In this document: positions 8,204 to 18,303 of the stretch, in pieces
How positions within the stretch are numbered: the first letter of the stretch is position 1
Layout: each line of letters begins with the position of its first letter
Source: Actinotalea endophytica
Lineage (GTDB): Bacteria > Actinomycetota > Actinomycetes > Actinomycetales > Cellulomonadaceae
Length of the DNA stretch: 64,000 bases
Direction: 5' to 3'
Assembly (NCBI RefSeq): GCF_025717005.1
Contig: NZ_JAOVZU010000004.1
Span: 124,001 to 188,000 of the forward strand
The notes under the pieces: generated by a model
The model's input: only the letters and a program-made list of their open reading frames with translations
Database searches by the model: none
What the model was told of the DNA's origin: nothing
Program-made: the position numbers and the translations under genes

Positions 8204-10306
8204 TCAGATCTCGCGGGCGACCTTCGCGCCGGCCGCGATCGCGTCGACGATCAGCTTGGGGTCCCCGGCGTCGCCGATCGTGTACACCTCGGGTGCCTTG
8301 CCGGCCAGCGCCTTCTGGATCGCGGTGTTCGGCTTGAGCGGCAGCGCCGTGACCACGGTGTCCGCCGCGAGCAGCTCCTTGCGGCCGTCCTTGTGCCGGA
8401 CCACCAGGCCGTCGTGCACGACCGACTCGTACTCGACCTCGGTGACGAACCGCACGCCGTGGTCCTTGAGCCAGTAGAGCAGGTACGGCTTCATGAAGAC
8501 CTCGAGCAGGCCCTCACCGATCTCGTCCTCGGAGGCGGTGTCCACGATCGTGATCCGCTTGCCCTGCTCGAGCAGGAACTCGGCGGTCTGGCAGCCGTGC
8601 AGACGGCCTCCCATGATCACGACGTCCTTGCCGATCACCAGGTTCTTCGCCACCGGCAGGCCGGACAGGGCACGCACCACGCCGGCGTCGGTGAACCGGA
8701 GCATGGTCTTGACCGTGCTCTGCAGCTTCTCCGCGGTGAGCACGTTCCGTCCGCCGATCCCGGGGATGTCCGGGACGTCGTGCAGACCGCCGGTCGCCAC
8801 CACGATGGCGTCGGGCTTGAGCTGCTCGGCGGTACGGGCACTCGCCGTGATCCCGGCGTGCACCTCGACTCCGGCCTTCTTCACCTGGGTGGTCAGGTAG
8901 CTCGCGGTCCCGAGCAGGTCCTCGCGCTTGCCCTTGACCACCGCGGCGACCGGCAGCGACCCGCCGAGCTTCGGCTGCTTCTCGTACAGGTGCACCTCGT
9001 GACCGCGCAGCGCCGCGACCCGCGCGGCCTCCATGCCGGCCGGACCGCCGCCGATCACCATGATCTTCTTGCGGACCGGGGCGGGGGTGATCGCGTACTC
9101 GCGCTCCTTGCCCAGCGACGCGTTGACCCGGCACTTGACCGGCTGGAAGTGCTCGCACGCGTCGAAGCAGGTCATGCACGAGTTGCAGACGTTGATGTCC
9201 TCGGTGCGACCCTCGAAGACCTTGCGCGGCAGCTCCGGGTCGGCGAACAGCCGGCGGTTCAGGCTGATGATGTCGATCTTGCCGTCCGCGATCGCCTTCT
9301 CGCCGATGTTCTGGTCGAGCCTGCCGACCGTGATCACCGGCACGTCGACGACCTTCTTGATCTCCGCGGCCATCGGGATGTTGGCGCCCGCACCCTTGCC
9401 CTTGGCGTCCACGTACGGGTTCACCGGGCCCTCGTGCCCCGGGTAGAAGTACACGTCCGGGAAGTGCAGGCTCTGCCGGTGGTCCACGTCGTCGACCCAT
9501 GTGTAGTACTCGGCGCGCACCTCGAGCGCATCGGCGCCGGCCTTGACCAGCTCCTGCGCGAAGAGCTTCGACTCCTCGATCGTGATGCCGTCGGCGAGGT
9601 CGACCTCGACCGCGTTGAACAGCGCGATGATCGGCCAGTCCGCGCCGTTGCGCCGCTTGATCTCCTTGATCACCGAGACGAACGGACGCATCCGGCTCTC
9701 CAGGGTCTGGGCGCCGTACTCGTCCTCGCGCTTGTTCCACGCCCGCGACATGAAGTTGTTCAGGAAGTGGTTGCAGGCGCCGTTGACCTCGGTGCCGTCC
9801 AGCCCGGCCCGCTTCATCCGCTCCGCGGCCTCGGCGAACATGTCGATGACGTCCTCGATCTCGGCGACGGTCGCCTCACGCGGCACCGAGAAGCCCGGCC
9901 GCGGCGACTGCTCGCGCGGGATCGACGAGGCGGAGATCCCGGGCGGCGCCGTGACGAACAGCGGCGTCATCGGGCCGAGGTGGAACAGCTGGTGGAACGC
10001 GAGCGCGCCGTGCTTCTGCACCACGCCGGCCCACTTCCGCCACCCCGGGATGTACTCGTCCGAGACCACCTTGAACCCGGGCATCGGGGCCTTGACGTCC
10101 CGGATCAGCGGTCCGGTCGCGGACGAGATCAGCCCTGCGCCGCCCTTCGCCAGGGCCTCGAAGTAGTCGAGGTACTGGTCGTTCATGAACCCGCCGGTGC
10201 TCGGGTCGTCCCAGAAGAAGCCGGTGCCGTTCTTCATGATCCGGTTCTTCGAGGTCACGGAGCCGATGTCGATCGGCTGGGCGAGGTGGGGGTAGCTCGG
10301 GGTCAT
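8204..10306 (-). CDS. Iron-sulfur flavoenzyme of the enoate reductase / 2,4-dienoyl-CoA reductase type
   Basis: Multidomain flavoprotein of 700 residues. Residues 1-365 form an old-yellow-enzyme TIM barrel for FMN. Next comes a [4Fe-4S] site with Cys374, Cys377, Cys380 and Cys392 (CNSCMTC...KCRVN), in the family spacing. Then follow FAD and NAD(P) domains, with VIGGGPAGMEA at 417-427 and VVIMGGRLHGCQTAE later; the end GDAGDPKLIVDAI closes the FAD domain. Length and order match 2-enoate reductases and dienoyl-CoA reductases, which reduce carbon-carbon double bonds next to a carbonyl; such enzymes are typical of anaerobic metabolism. The gene has its own promoter bearing a LysR-type box shared with other genes of this island. 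The substrate is unknown; an enone, cinnamate-like acid or chalcone is possible. Confidence 0.85.
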   Translation of the reverse strand: MTPSYPHLAQPIDIGSVTSKNRIMKNGTGFFWDDPSTGGFMNDQYLDYFEALAKGGAGLISSATGPLIRDVKAPMPGFKVVSDEYIPGWRKWAGVVQKHGALAFHQLFHLGPMTPLFVTAPPGISASSIPREQSPRPGFSVPREATVAEIEDVIDMFAEAAERMKRAGLDGTEVNGACNHFLNNFMSRAWNKREDEYGAQTLESRMRPFVSVIKEIKRRNGADWPIIALFNAVEVDLADGITIEESKLFAQELVKAGADALEVRAEYYTWVDDVDHRQSLHFPDVYFYPGHEGPVNPYVDAKGKGAGANIPMAAEIKKVVDVPVITVGRLDQNIGEKAIADGKIDIISLNRRLFADPELPRKVFEGRTEDINVCNSCMTCFDACEHFQPVKCRVNASLGKEREYAITPAPVRKKIMVIGGGPAGMEAARVAALRGHEVHLYEKQPKLGGSLPVAAVVKGKREDLLGTASYLTTQVKKAGVEVHAGITASARTAEQLKPDAIVVATGGLHDVPDIPGIGGRNVLTAEKLQSTVKTMLRFTDAGVVRALSGLPVAKNLVIGKDVVIMGGRLHGCQTAEFLLEQGKRITIVDTASEDEIGEGLLEVFMKPYLLYWLKDHGVRFVTEVEYESVVHDGLVVRHKDGRKELLAADTVVTALPLKPNTAIQKALAGKAPEVYTIGDAGDPKLIVDAIAAGAKVAREI

Positions 10307-10375
10307 CGATACCTCTGGTCAGGTCGTGATTGCGGCGACGTCGCCGGCCGCGGCGGTCACCCGTCCGGTGACTCG

Positions 10376-10419
10376 AGGCTAGGGCGACGGCGGTGGATGG
10401 GGAGTTGCCGATTCGGCAT
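10376..10419 (-). promoter_or_regulatory. Shared promoter, copy A, with LysR-type box (enoate reductase)
   Basis: On the minus strand: the palindrome TGCCGAATCGGCA (T-N11-A, 10406-10418), then ATCCAC, then TAGCCT (10376-10381), a good -10 element. Box centre to the first base of the -10 is 31 nt, which puts the box near -43. No TTGACA-like -35 is present, so transcription is probably activator-dependent. The same layout occurs at 22235-22278 and 30324-30367. Confidence 0.65.
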
Positions 10420-10439
10420 AGGTCGGTGCCCGGGCCCCG

Positions 10440-11480
10440 TCAGGGGCGCACCGCCCAGCGCACGGGTTGGCTGGTCGCGGCGAGCTCGGCGAGCGCCACG
10501 TCCGCCTCGGCCAGCGGGACGATCCGCTCGAGCATGCCGTCGGTGTGCAGCATGCCGCGCTCCATGAACCGGAACACGGTGCGGATCTCGTCGTCGGTGT
10601 AGGCGAAGGAGCCCTTGAGGTCGATCTCGAAGAGCTGCACCTGGATGCCGTTGATGGTGTCCAGCGGCTCGGGCGAGGTACCGACCACGATCACCTCACC
10701 CGCGGAGCGCACGAGCTGCATCGCGATCCCGACGGTCGCGGCGCTGCCGGCGCACTCGTAGACGATGTCCGCCCCGAGCCCGCCGTACAGGTCCTTGACG
10801 CGTGCCGCGAGGTCGTCCTCCTCGGTGGGGCTGAGCGCGAGGTCGGCGCCCATCGCGAGGGCGAGCTCACGCTTCTTCGCCGAGCGGTTCACCGCGGTGA
10901 TGTGCCCGGCGCCGGCGGCCCGGAGCAGCTGGACCATCGACAGCCCGATCGCCCCGGCACCGACCACGGCGACGTTCATCCCGGCCTGGAACGACGAGCG
11001 CCGCAGGCCGTGCCACGCGGTCGAGTAGATGTCGAAGAGCACCGCCTGCTCGTCGCTCACCGCGGCCGGGACCGGCACCAGCTGGCGCTGCGGGTAGCGG
11101 GCCAGCACGTACTCCGCGAACGCGCCCTGGGTGCCGGGACCGATGCCGGGCGTCCGCTCGAACGCGTTGACGCACAGCGTCGGCCGGCCGATCCGGCAGT
11201 AGTAGCAGCCCTCGGGACAGCTTCCGGGGGCGCCGATCGCGACGCGGTCCCCCACCGCGAAGCCGGCCACGCCTGCGCCGACCTGCTCGACGACCCCGAC
11301 CGACTCGTGGCCGAGCACCGTGCCGGGGAACAGGATCCCCTCCTGGCGGTAGGCGTGGACATCGGTGCCGCACATGCCGCACAGGCTGATCCGGACGAGC
11401 ACCTCGCCCGGGCCCGCGGTCGGGACCGGCCGGTCGACCAGGGCGACCGCTCCGACGCCGTCGTACTGCAGTGACTTCAT
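10440..11480 (-). CDS. Zinc-dependent alcohol dehydrogenase (MDR family)
   Basis: Medium-chain dehydrogenase of 346 residues that oxidises an alcohol or reduces a ketone with NAD(P). The ATG at 11480 overlaps the stop of the upstream MFS gene (ATGA), so translation is coupled. The catalytic zinc site shows Cys37 in CGMCGTD and His58-Glu59 in GHES. The structural zinc loop has four cysteines, 88, 92, 95 and 103, with one extra residue between the first two compared with the common spacing. The Rossmann motif AVVGAGAIGLSMVQL follows. It is the last gene of the nine-gene butyrate kinase to dehydrogenase unit. In this context it may oxidise a hydroxy acid or cyclic alcohol to the keto form needed by BKACE (inference). 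Confidence 0.88.
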   Translation of the reverse strand: MKSLQYDGVGAVALVDRPVPTAGPGEVLVRISLCGMCGTDVHAYRQEGILFPGTVLGHESVGVVEQVGAGVAGFAVGDRVAIGAPGSCPEGCYYCRIGRPTLCVNAFERTPGIGPGTQGAFAEYVLARYPQRQLVPVPAAVSDEQAVLFDIYSTAWHGLRRSSFQAGMNVAVVGAGAIGLSMVQLLRAAGAGHITAVNRSAKKRELALAMGADLALSPTEEDDLAARVKDLYGGLGADIVYECAGSAATVGIAMQLVRSAGEVIVVGTSPEPLDTINGIQVQLFEIDLKGSFAYTDDEIRTVFRFMERGMLHTDGMLERIVPLAEADVALAELAATSQPVRWAVRP

Positions 11481-12733
11481 GCCGGTTCTCCTTCGATCGG
11501 GACGGGAGCGGCCGCGCCGCGCCGCAGCAGTGCGGCGAGGCCGAGACCGGCGGCGCTCATCACGAGCGCCACTGCGAACGCGACGGTCCAGGTGCCGTCG
11601 AGGCTCTGGGCGGCGATCACCCGGGGGCCGACGAAGGCCGCGACCGAGTACGCGACGAACATGATCGCGTAGTTCGTGCCCTGGTACCGCGGGCCGAACG
11701 TGGCCATGGTCAGCGCGGGGAACACGCCCAGCGCGCCGCCGAAGCACGAGCCGAGCCCGAGCACGCCGATCGCGAACCCGAGCGGAGAGTGGACCGTGAG
11801 CAGCACCGCGAACGAGACCGCGCCGACGGCCGCCATGAGCATGACGGCGGCCGGTGCGCCGCGCCGGTCGGCCACCACGCCCCACGCCGGGCCGCCGAGC
11901 GCATTGCACGCCGAGAACGCCGCGACGAACAGCGCGGACGCGGCCGCGGACAGGCCGTACCAGGTGCTCTGCCCGATCCCGGCGAGCTGCGAGAGCAGCA
12001 TCAGCGGGCCGAACAGCACCGTGGCGAAGGCCGCGAAGATCGGGACGAACCGCGGTGAGCGGACCATCCGGTGCCACGGCACCCCGTCCGTGGCGCCGCT
12101 GTCCCCGAGGTCGGGCGACGCCGGTCCGACCGGCGCCGACCGCACGAACAGCGCGGCCGCGCACGCGACGACCCCGTACACCACACCCATCCGCACGAAC
12201 GCGGCCGAGACCCCCGCGGAGGCGATGACCGCGCTGGCGACCGGCGCCCCGATCACCGTGCCGAGGCCGACCCCGGCGGTGATCAGGCCGGCCGCGAGAC
12301 CCCGGCGGTCCGGGAAGAGCCGGACGGTGTTGCTCACCGCGGTGCTGTAGCAGAAGCCCAGGCCGAAGGCCGTGACCACGCCGTACCACCAGACCAGCTG
12401 ACCGGGCGTGGAGGCGACGCCGCTCATCGCGAAACCGAGGCCGAACAGCACCGCGCCGACGACCATCAGCGGGCGGGCCCAGCCGCGGTCGAGCAGGACC
12501 CCGCCGACGACCATCGGGATCGGCGCGAGCGCGCCGTTGACCGAGAACGCGAGCGTGACCTGGGCGGCCGACCAGCCGTGGGCAGCCTGCAGCGGACCGG
12601 CGAACACCGAGAACGAGTAGATGACACCGGTGCAGACCACGATGAGCACCGAGGCCGCGAGCACCCGCCACCGGTGCGGCGCGCCGACGAACGCCCCCGC
12701 CGTCTGGGCCGGGGCCTGGGGAGCGGCGCTCAC
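11477..12733 (-). CDS. MFS transporter, oxalate/formate-antiporter-like
   Basis: Membrane carrier of 418 residues with about 12 transmembrane segments. The GTG start at 12733 overlaps the TGA of the CoA-transferase beta gene (GTGA). The N-terminal stretch around [23 protein letters not shown] and the helix pair [20 protein letters not shown]...DRGWARPLM follow the pattern of the OFA branch (oxalate/formate antiporter type) of the major facilitator superfamily, many of which move small carboxylates. Position between the CoA-transferase and the dehydrogenase suggests uptake of the acid that the operon degrades, or exchange with a fermentation acid. The substrate itself is not visible in the sequence. 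Confidence 0.82.
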   Translation of the reverse strand: MSAAPQAPAQTAGAFVGAPHRWRVLAASVLIVVCTGVIYSFSVFAGPLQAAHGWSAAQVTLAFSVNGALAPIPMVVGGVLLDRGWARPLMVVGAVLFGLGFAMSGVASTPGQLVWWYGVVTAFGLGFCYSTAVSNTVRLFPDRRGLAAGLITAGVGLGTVIGAPVASAVIASAGVSAAFVRMGVVYGVVACAAALFVRSAPVGPASPDLGDSGATDGVPWHRMVRSPRFVPIFAAFATVLFGPLMLLSQLAGIGQSTWYGLSAAASALFVAAFSACNALGGPAWGVVADRRGAPAAVMLMAAVGAVSFAVLLTVHSPLGFAIGVLGLGSCFGGALGVFPALTMATFGPRYQGTNYAIMFVAYSVAAFVGPRVIAAQSLDGTWTVAFAVALVMSAAGLGLAALLRRGAAAPVPIEGEPA

Positions 12734-13422
12734 AGCATCGATCCGAGCGGCTCGGCGACGGTGAGCTCGGCCGCGGTGGCGGCGCATACCTCGTCGACCG
12801 TGAACACCGGGTTGATCTCGGTGAGCACGAGCCCGTGCGGGGTGACCTCGATGACACCCATCTCGGTGACGATCAGGTCCACGCAGGCGACCGCGGTCAG
12901 CGGCAGCGTGCACGCCGGCAGGATCTTCGGCGCACCCTTCTGGGTGTGCTCCATCGCGACGATCACGTGCTTGGCGCCGACCACGAGGTCCATCGCCCCG
13001 CCCATCCCGGGCACCATCTTCCCGGGGATGATCCAGTTCGCGAGGTTGCCGGCCTGGTCGACCTGGAGCGCGCCGAGCACGGTCGCGTCCATGTGCCCGC
13101 CCCGGATCAGCCCGAACGACGTGGCCGAGTCGATGAACGCGCCGCCCACCTGGCACGAGGCCGGCTGACCGCCGGCGTTCACCACGTACGGCGACTCCTC
13201 CCCCGCGCCGCAGCCACCGGCCAGCACGATGCCGTTCTCGGCCTCGAGGACCACGCGCACGCCGTCCGGCAGGTAGTCGGGGATCATCGTCGGCAGACCG
13301 ATCCCGAGGTTGACGAAGTCGCCGTCCTTGAGCTCGCGCGCGACGCGGCGGGCGATGATCTCCCTGATCGTCCCCTTGTCCAGGGATGCCTTGTCGAGCA
13401 CGGGTGCACGGTCAGTCGCCAC
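12730..13422 (-). CDS. 3-oxoacid CoA-transferase, subunit B
   Basis: Beta subunit (230 residues) of a family I CoA-transferase, which moves CoA from an acyl-CoA to a 3-oxo acid such as acetoacetate. The catalytic glutamate is Glu62 in EAENGIV, the family's E-N-G motif. [12 protein letters not shown] at 39-50 and [15 protein letters not shown] are also typical. Start is GTG at 13422 with GGAGGGG upstream; it overlaps the end of the alpha gene by 11 bp, as usual for a heteromeric pair. With the BKACE and thiolase genes it completes the step acetoacetate to acetoacetyl-CoA. Exact donor and acceptor specificity (acetoacetate or 3-oxoadipate) cannot be read from the sequence. Confidence 0.9.
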   Translation of the reverse strand: MATDRAPVLDKASLDKGTIREIIARRVARELKDGDFVNLGIGLPTMIPDYLPDGVRVVLEAENGIVLAGGCGAGEESPYVVNAGGQPASCQVGGAFIDSATSFGLIRGGHMDATVLGALQVDQAGNLANWIIPGKMVPGMGGAMDLVVGAKHVIVAMEHTQKGAPKILPACTLPLTAVACVDLIVTEMGVIEVTPHGLVLTEINPVFTVDEVCAATAAELTVAEPLGSML

Positions 13423-14107
13423 CGGGAACCCCTCCTTCCACGATGTAGTCCACGAGGACGCCGGGGGTGACCACGTCCTCCGGCGGGATGGCCCCGAGCG
13501 GGACCACGTGGTCCGCCTCGGCGATCACCACGTCGGCCGCCGTGGCCATCACGACGTTGAAGTTGCGGGTCGTGCCGCGGTACCAGACGTTGCCGAGCAC
13601 GTCGATCTTGTAGCCGCTGATCAGCGCGACGTCGGCGCGCAGCGGCTTCTCCAGCAGGAACGTGCGCCCGTCGATCTCGACCGTCGGCTTGCCGTCGGCC
13701 ACCGGCGTACCCAGCCCGGTCGGGGTCAGCACGCCACCCAGGCCCGCACCCCCGGCACGGATCCGCTCGGCCAGCGTGCCCTGGGGGCACAGCTCGACCT
13801 CGAGCTCCCCGGCGTTCATCTGCGTCGCGACCGCCGGGTTGAGCCCGACGTGCGACGCGTACAGCTTGCGCAGCCGGTGCTGCTCGACGAGCTTGGCGAC
13901 CCCGTAGCCGGGCCGCGACGTGTCGGTCGCGATCAGCGTGAGGTCGGTGACGCCCTTGGCGCACAACGCCTCGACGACCTGGTGCGGGTTCCCGCACCCC
14001 ATGAAGCCGCCGATCATCACGGTCATCCCGGACTCGACGTGGGCCACCGCCTCCGCCACCGAGACCAGCTTGTGGCTCGTGACGGGTGCGTCGGTCGTGG
14101 TGGTCAT
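13412..14107 (-). CDS. 3-oxoacid CoA-transferase, subunit A
   Basis: Alpha subunit, 231 residues, of the CoA-transferase whose beta subunit follows. Conserved pieces are [25 protein letters not shown] near the N-terminus, the [30 protein letters not shown] glycine-rich loop and [11 protein letters not shown] in the C-terminal half. ATG at 14107 has GAGGAGCC just upstream. It sits 9 nt beyond the thiolase stop, in the same transcript. Together the two subunits activate a short 3-oxo acid, here most likely the acetoacetate released by the BKACE enzyme, by taking CoA from another acyl-CoA. Confidence 0.9.
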   Translation of the reverse strand: MTTTTDAPVTSHKLVSVAEAVAHVESGMTVMIGGFMGCGNPHQVVEALCAKGVTDLTLIATDTSRPGYGVAKLVEQHRLRKLYASHVGLNPAVATQMNAGELEVELCPQGTLAERIRAGGAGLGGVLTPTGLGTPVADGKPTVEIDGRTFLLEKPLRADVALISGYKIDVLGNVWYRGTTRNFNVVMATAADVVIAEADHVVPLGAIPPEDVVTPGVLVDYIVEGGVPGGD

Positions 14108-14116
14108 GGCTCCTCC

Positions 14117-15418
<1,302 letters not shown>

Positions 15419-15432
15419 CTCGGTTCTCCTGG

Positions 15433-16437
15433 TCATTCGGGTGATCCGGCGTCGCCGGACGGGACGGTGGCCGGCACGAGGGCCGGTTCGGAAGCCGGGT
15501 CAGCGGCCGGAACTGGGGTCGGATCGGTGGCCGACGCGCCGAGCAGGCTGCACAGCAGCAGGGAGTGGAGCTTCTCGGCGCTCGAGGCGCTGCGGGACGT
15601 GAGCGCGACCGGCACGCGGGTGCCGACCAGGCAGCCGGCCAGGATGTTGCGCTCGTCCGCGTTCCAGATCTTGCTCATCACGTTGCCGGTGACCATCTGC
15701 GGCACCAGCAGCATGTCGACGTCTCCGGCGTACGGGCTGTCGTACCCCTTGATCGCGGCGGACTCGCGGCTCGTGGCCAGGTCGTACGAGATCGGCCCGA
15801 CGACGACGCAGTCGCCCAGCTCGCCGCGCTCGCTCATCTCCTGCAGCTCGCGGGCCTCGACGGTCTCCGGCAGCTTCGGGTTGACCACCTCGATCGAGGC
15901 GAGGGCCGCGACCACGGGCGTGTCGATGCCGAGCCGGCGCAGCGCCTCGGTCGTGATCCGCACGATCTTGGCCTTCGCCTCGAGGTCCGGATAGGGCACG
16001 ACCGCCGCGTCGCTCATCGCGAGGAGCTTCGGGTAGCCCGCGATCTGCATCAGGCCGAGGTGGGTGACGAACCCGGCGTCGTTGATCCCGGTCTCCTTGT
16101 CCAGGACCGGGCGCAGCAGGTCGCGGGTCTCGATGCCGCCCTTGAGGATGAAGTCGACCGCACCCTCGCGGACCAGCCGCACCGCGACCGCAGCCGGGTT
16201 CTCCTCCGGCGCGCAGTCGACCAGCTCGGCGCGCTGCTCGTCGAGCCCGAGCTCGGCGAGCAGGGCCCGGGTCCGGTCCGCCGGACCGATCAGGACGGGT
16301 CGCACGAAGCCCTGGTCCGCGGCCTGGTAGACCGCCTCGAGCGCGTGCGCGTTCGCCGCGCCGGCCACGGCGCAGCGGGCGACCAGCCCGCTGCGCCGCG
16401 CCCGCTCGGCGAGCTCGGTGTAGCTCGCGTACCTCAT
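15433..16437 (-). CDS. ptb: Phosphate butyryltransferase-like acyltransferase
   Basis: Soluble enzyme, 334 residues, of the phosphate acetyl/butyryltransferase family; it swaps CoA for phosphate on a short acyl-CoA, giving an acyl phosphate. ATG at 16437 overlaps the preceding stop (ATGA). Typical stretches are VRPVLIGPADRTRALL near residue 47, VDFILKGGIETRDLLRPVL, the NDAGFVTHLGLMQ region and YAGDVDMLLVPQMVTGN near the C-terminus. About 35 residues of Pro/Ala/Ser-rich tail extend past the usual family end. With the butyrate kinase gene four steps upstream in the same unit it would yield one ATP per acyl-CoA. Butyryl-CoA is the textbook substrate; propionyl-, isobutyryl- or other acyl-CoAs are possible. 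Confidence 0.85.
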   Translation of the reverse strand: MRYASYTELAERARRSGLVARCAVAGAANAHALEAVYQAADQGFVRPVLIGPADRTRALLAELGLDEQRAELVDCAPEENPAAVAVRLVREGAVDFILKGGIETRDLLRPVLDKETGINDAGFVTHLGLMQIAGYPKLLAMSDAAVVPYPDLEAKAKIVRITTEALRRLGIDTPVVAALASIEVVNPKLPETVEARELQEMSERGELGDCVVVGPISYDLATSRESAAIKGYDSPYAGDVDMLLVPQMVTGNVMSKIWNADERNILAGCLVGTRVPVALTSRSASSAEKLHSLLLCSLLGASATDPTPVPAADPASEPALVPATVPSGDAGSPE

Positions 16438-17426
16438 GCGCCGGTCTTCCACAGGTGCTTGACGTTGTCGTTCAGCAGCCCGTCGACGTCGTCCTGGCTC
16501 AGGCCTCGCTCCAGCAGGCCGGGGATGATGTACTCCCCGATCCGGTGGATCCCCCAGTTCTCGGTGCCGGGCAGCTTGTGGAACCCGCTCGCGTCCCGGC
16601 CCTTCCAGTGGTTGACCGAGTCGTGCGAGAGGAAGATCCGGTCGCCGAAGCCCCGGTCCATGAGGTTGACGACCATGTCCATCCGGTCGTCGTCGGTCAC
16701 GTCGTTGAACATCCGCGTTCCGCCGATCCGGTCGAACGCGATCCCGACGCCGAGCCGGAGCACGTCGAGCTGGTAGGCGATGTCGTGCGAGCGCTCGCAC
16801 ATGTGGCCGATCACGACCTTGGCCGGGTCGGCACCGGAGTCGAGCAGCAGACGTGCCTGCTCGGGCCCCATGGTCCCGTGCGACGTGTGGGTGAGGATCG
16901 GCGCCCCGGTGATCTGCTGCGCCGCGGCGGCCGCCTGGATGGTCGCCTTCTCGTAGTCGGTGATCGTGCCGGCGCTGGTCGCGACCTTCATCACGCCGGT
17001 GCGGATGCCGGTCCCTGCGACGCCCTCGGTGAGCTCGGTGACGTAGAGCTCGGTCAGCTCCTTGACGATGTCGCTGAACAGGCTGCGGAACTTGAAGTAC
17101 GACGCCGCGCCCTCGCCCTCGTAGTAGTAGCCGGACGTGGCGACGACGTGCATGTCGTACTGCTCGGAGATGCGCTTGAGCAGCACGACGTCGCGACCGC
17201 AGTCGTTCGGCGTGAGGTCGAACATCGTGCGCACCCCGTAGGCGCGCATCTTGTCCACCACGGTGCCCGCGACGTCGACGATCTCCTGCTCGTCGTAGTG
17301 CCACATGGTCCGGTCGCCGTCGTGGCCCGGGTAGCCGAAGAAGAAGTGCTCGTGGACCAGCGTCCGACCCAGGTCGTCCGGGTCGATCGCGCCACGCACC
17401 GTCGTGACGACGCTCATGTCGCTCAT
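16434..17426 (-). CDS. Phosphotriesterase-family metal hydrolase (possible lactonase or ring-opening hydrolase)
   Basis: Binuclear-metal hydrolase of the phosphotriesterase family, 330 residues. All metal ligands are visible: His25 and His27 in VHEHFF, bridging Lys147 in GVMKVAT, His180 in LTHTSHG, His208 in IGHMCE and Asp269 in LSHDS. Most natural members act on lactones or related esters rather than phosphotriesters. Start and stop overlap the neighbours by 4 bp each (ATGA), so it is tightly locked between BKACE and phosphate butyryltransferase. That makes opening of a lactone or other cyclic intermediate just before keto-acid cleavage a sensible role, but this is inference; promiscuous esterase activity is the alternative. 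Confidence 0.82.
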   Translation of the reverse strand: MSDMSVVTTVRGAIDPDDLGRTLVHEHFFFGYPGHDGDRTMWHYDEQEIVDVAGTVVDKMRAYGVRTMFDLTPNDCGRDVVLLKRISEQYDMHVVATSGYYYEGEGAASYFKFRSLFSDIVKELTELYVTELTEGVAGTGIRTGVMKVATSAGTITDYEKATIQAAAAAQQITGAPILTHTSHGTMGPEQARLLLDSGADPAKVVIGHMCERSHDIAYQLDVLRLGVGIAFDRIGGTRMFNDVTDDDRMDMVVNLMDRGFGDRIFLSHDSVNHWKGRDASGFHKLPGTENWGIHRIGEYIIPGLLERGLSQDDVDGLLNDNVKHLWKTGA

Positions 17427-18256
17427 CGCTTCAGGGAGAGGATCTGGCGGGCCTCGTCCGGCGTGGCCGGCTCCTTGCCGAACTCGCGCACCACACGCAC
17501 GGCCCGCTCGACGAGCGACACGTTGGTCGCCTTGACGCCCTTGGAGTAGTAGACGTTGTCCTCCAGGCCGACCCGCACGTGGCCGCCGAGCGCCAGGGTG
17601 GCGAACATCATCGGCAGGTGCGCGCGGCCGATGCCGAACGCGGACCAGGTCGAGCCCTCGGGCACCATCCGGACCAGGTAGGCGAGGTTCTCCACGGTGG
17701 CCGCCATGCCGCCGCCCGCGCCGAGCACGAACTGGTAGTGCAGCGGAGCGATCAGCACGCCCTGCTTGAGGTAGTACTCCGCGATGCCCATGAAGCCGGA
17801 GTCGAAGACCTCGAGCTCGGGCTTGATGTCGAGCTCCTGCATGAGCAGGCCGAGCTTCTCCAGGAACTGCGGGGAGTTCGCGAAGATGCCGGACGGCATC
17901 CAGTTGAACGAGCCGACGTCGTAGGACGCGATCTCCGGCCGGGTCAGCGGCAGGTGCTCCATCCGCTCCTCGTCGGAGGCCCGGTGGTCGCCCGCGGTCG
18001 TGCAGTTGATCACGACGTCGCAGTCGGTGCGCGCGCGGATCAGGTCGACCGTCCTGACGAAGCGGTCCTTGTCCATCGTCCCGAGCTCGTCCTCGTCACG
18101 CATGTGCAGGTGCACGGTCGAGGCGCCGGCCTGCCAGCAGCGGTACGCGTCCTCGGCGATCTGCTCGGGGGTGACGGGGATGTGCTCGTTGAGCGCCGTC
18201 GGGGTGACGGCGCCGGTCAGCGCCGCGGAGATGATGACCTTGTTCTCGAGACCCAT
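17423..18256 (-). CDS. Beta-keto acid cleavage enzyme (BKACE family)
   Basis: Zinc enzyme of 277 residues from the BKACE (formerly DUF849) family, whose members condense a beta-keto acid with acetyl-CoA and split the product into acetoacetate and a new acyl-CoA. Zinc ligands are His49 and His51 in VHLHMRD and Glu232 in GLEDN; Arg228 in GGHVRVGLED is also kept. Length is typical. In 3-keto-5-aminohexanoate cleavage enzyme and in triacetate acetoacetate-lyase the same fold acts on different keto acids, so the substrate must come from context. Here CoA-transferase, thiolase and Ptb/Buk stand ready to process both products. The residues lining the R-group pocket need a structural comparison to choose between substrates. 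Confidence 0.9.
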   Translation of the reverse strand: MGLENKVIISAALTGAVTPTALNEHIPVTPEQIAEDAYRCWQAGASTVHLHMRDEDELGTMDKDRFVRTVDLIRARTDCDVVINCTTAGDHRASDEERMEHLPLTRPEIASYDVGSFNWMPSGIFANSPQFLEKLGLLMQELDIKPELEVFDSGFMGIAEYYLKQGVLIAPLHYQFVLGAGGGMAATVENLAYLVRMVPEGSTWSAFGIGRAHLPMMFATLALGGHVRVGLEDNVYYSKGVKATNVSLVERAVRVVREFGKEPATPDEARQILSLKR

Positions 18257-18303
18257 CGGTCTGTCCTTTCAGTGGTGGTGGTCGTTGGCCCGGCGGCGAG
18301 GCG

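Noticed and set aside
8192-10567. Open frame of 791 codons on the plus strand
   Set aside because: It mirrors the enoate reductase gene on the other strand. Its translation is rich in Arg, His, Val and Leu with no domain pattern, the usual shadow of a GC-rich gene.
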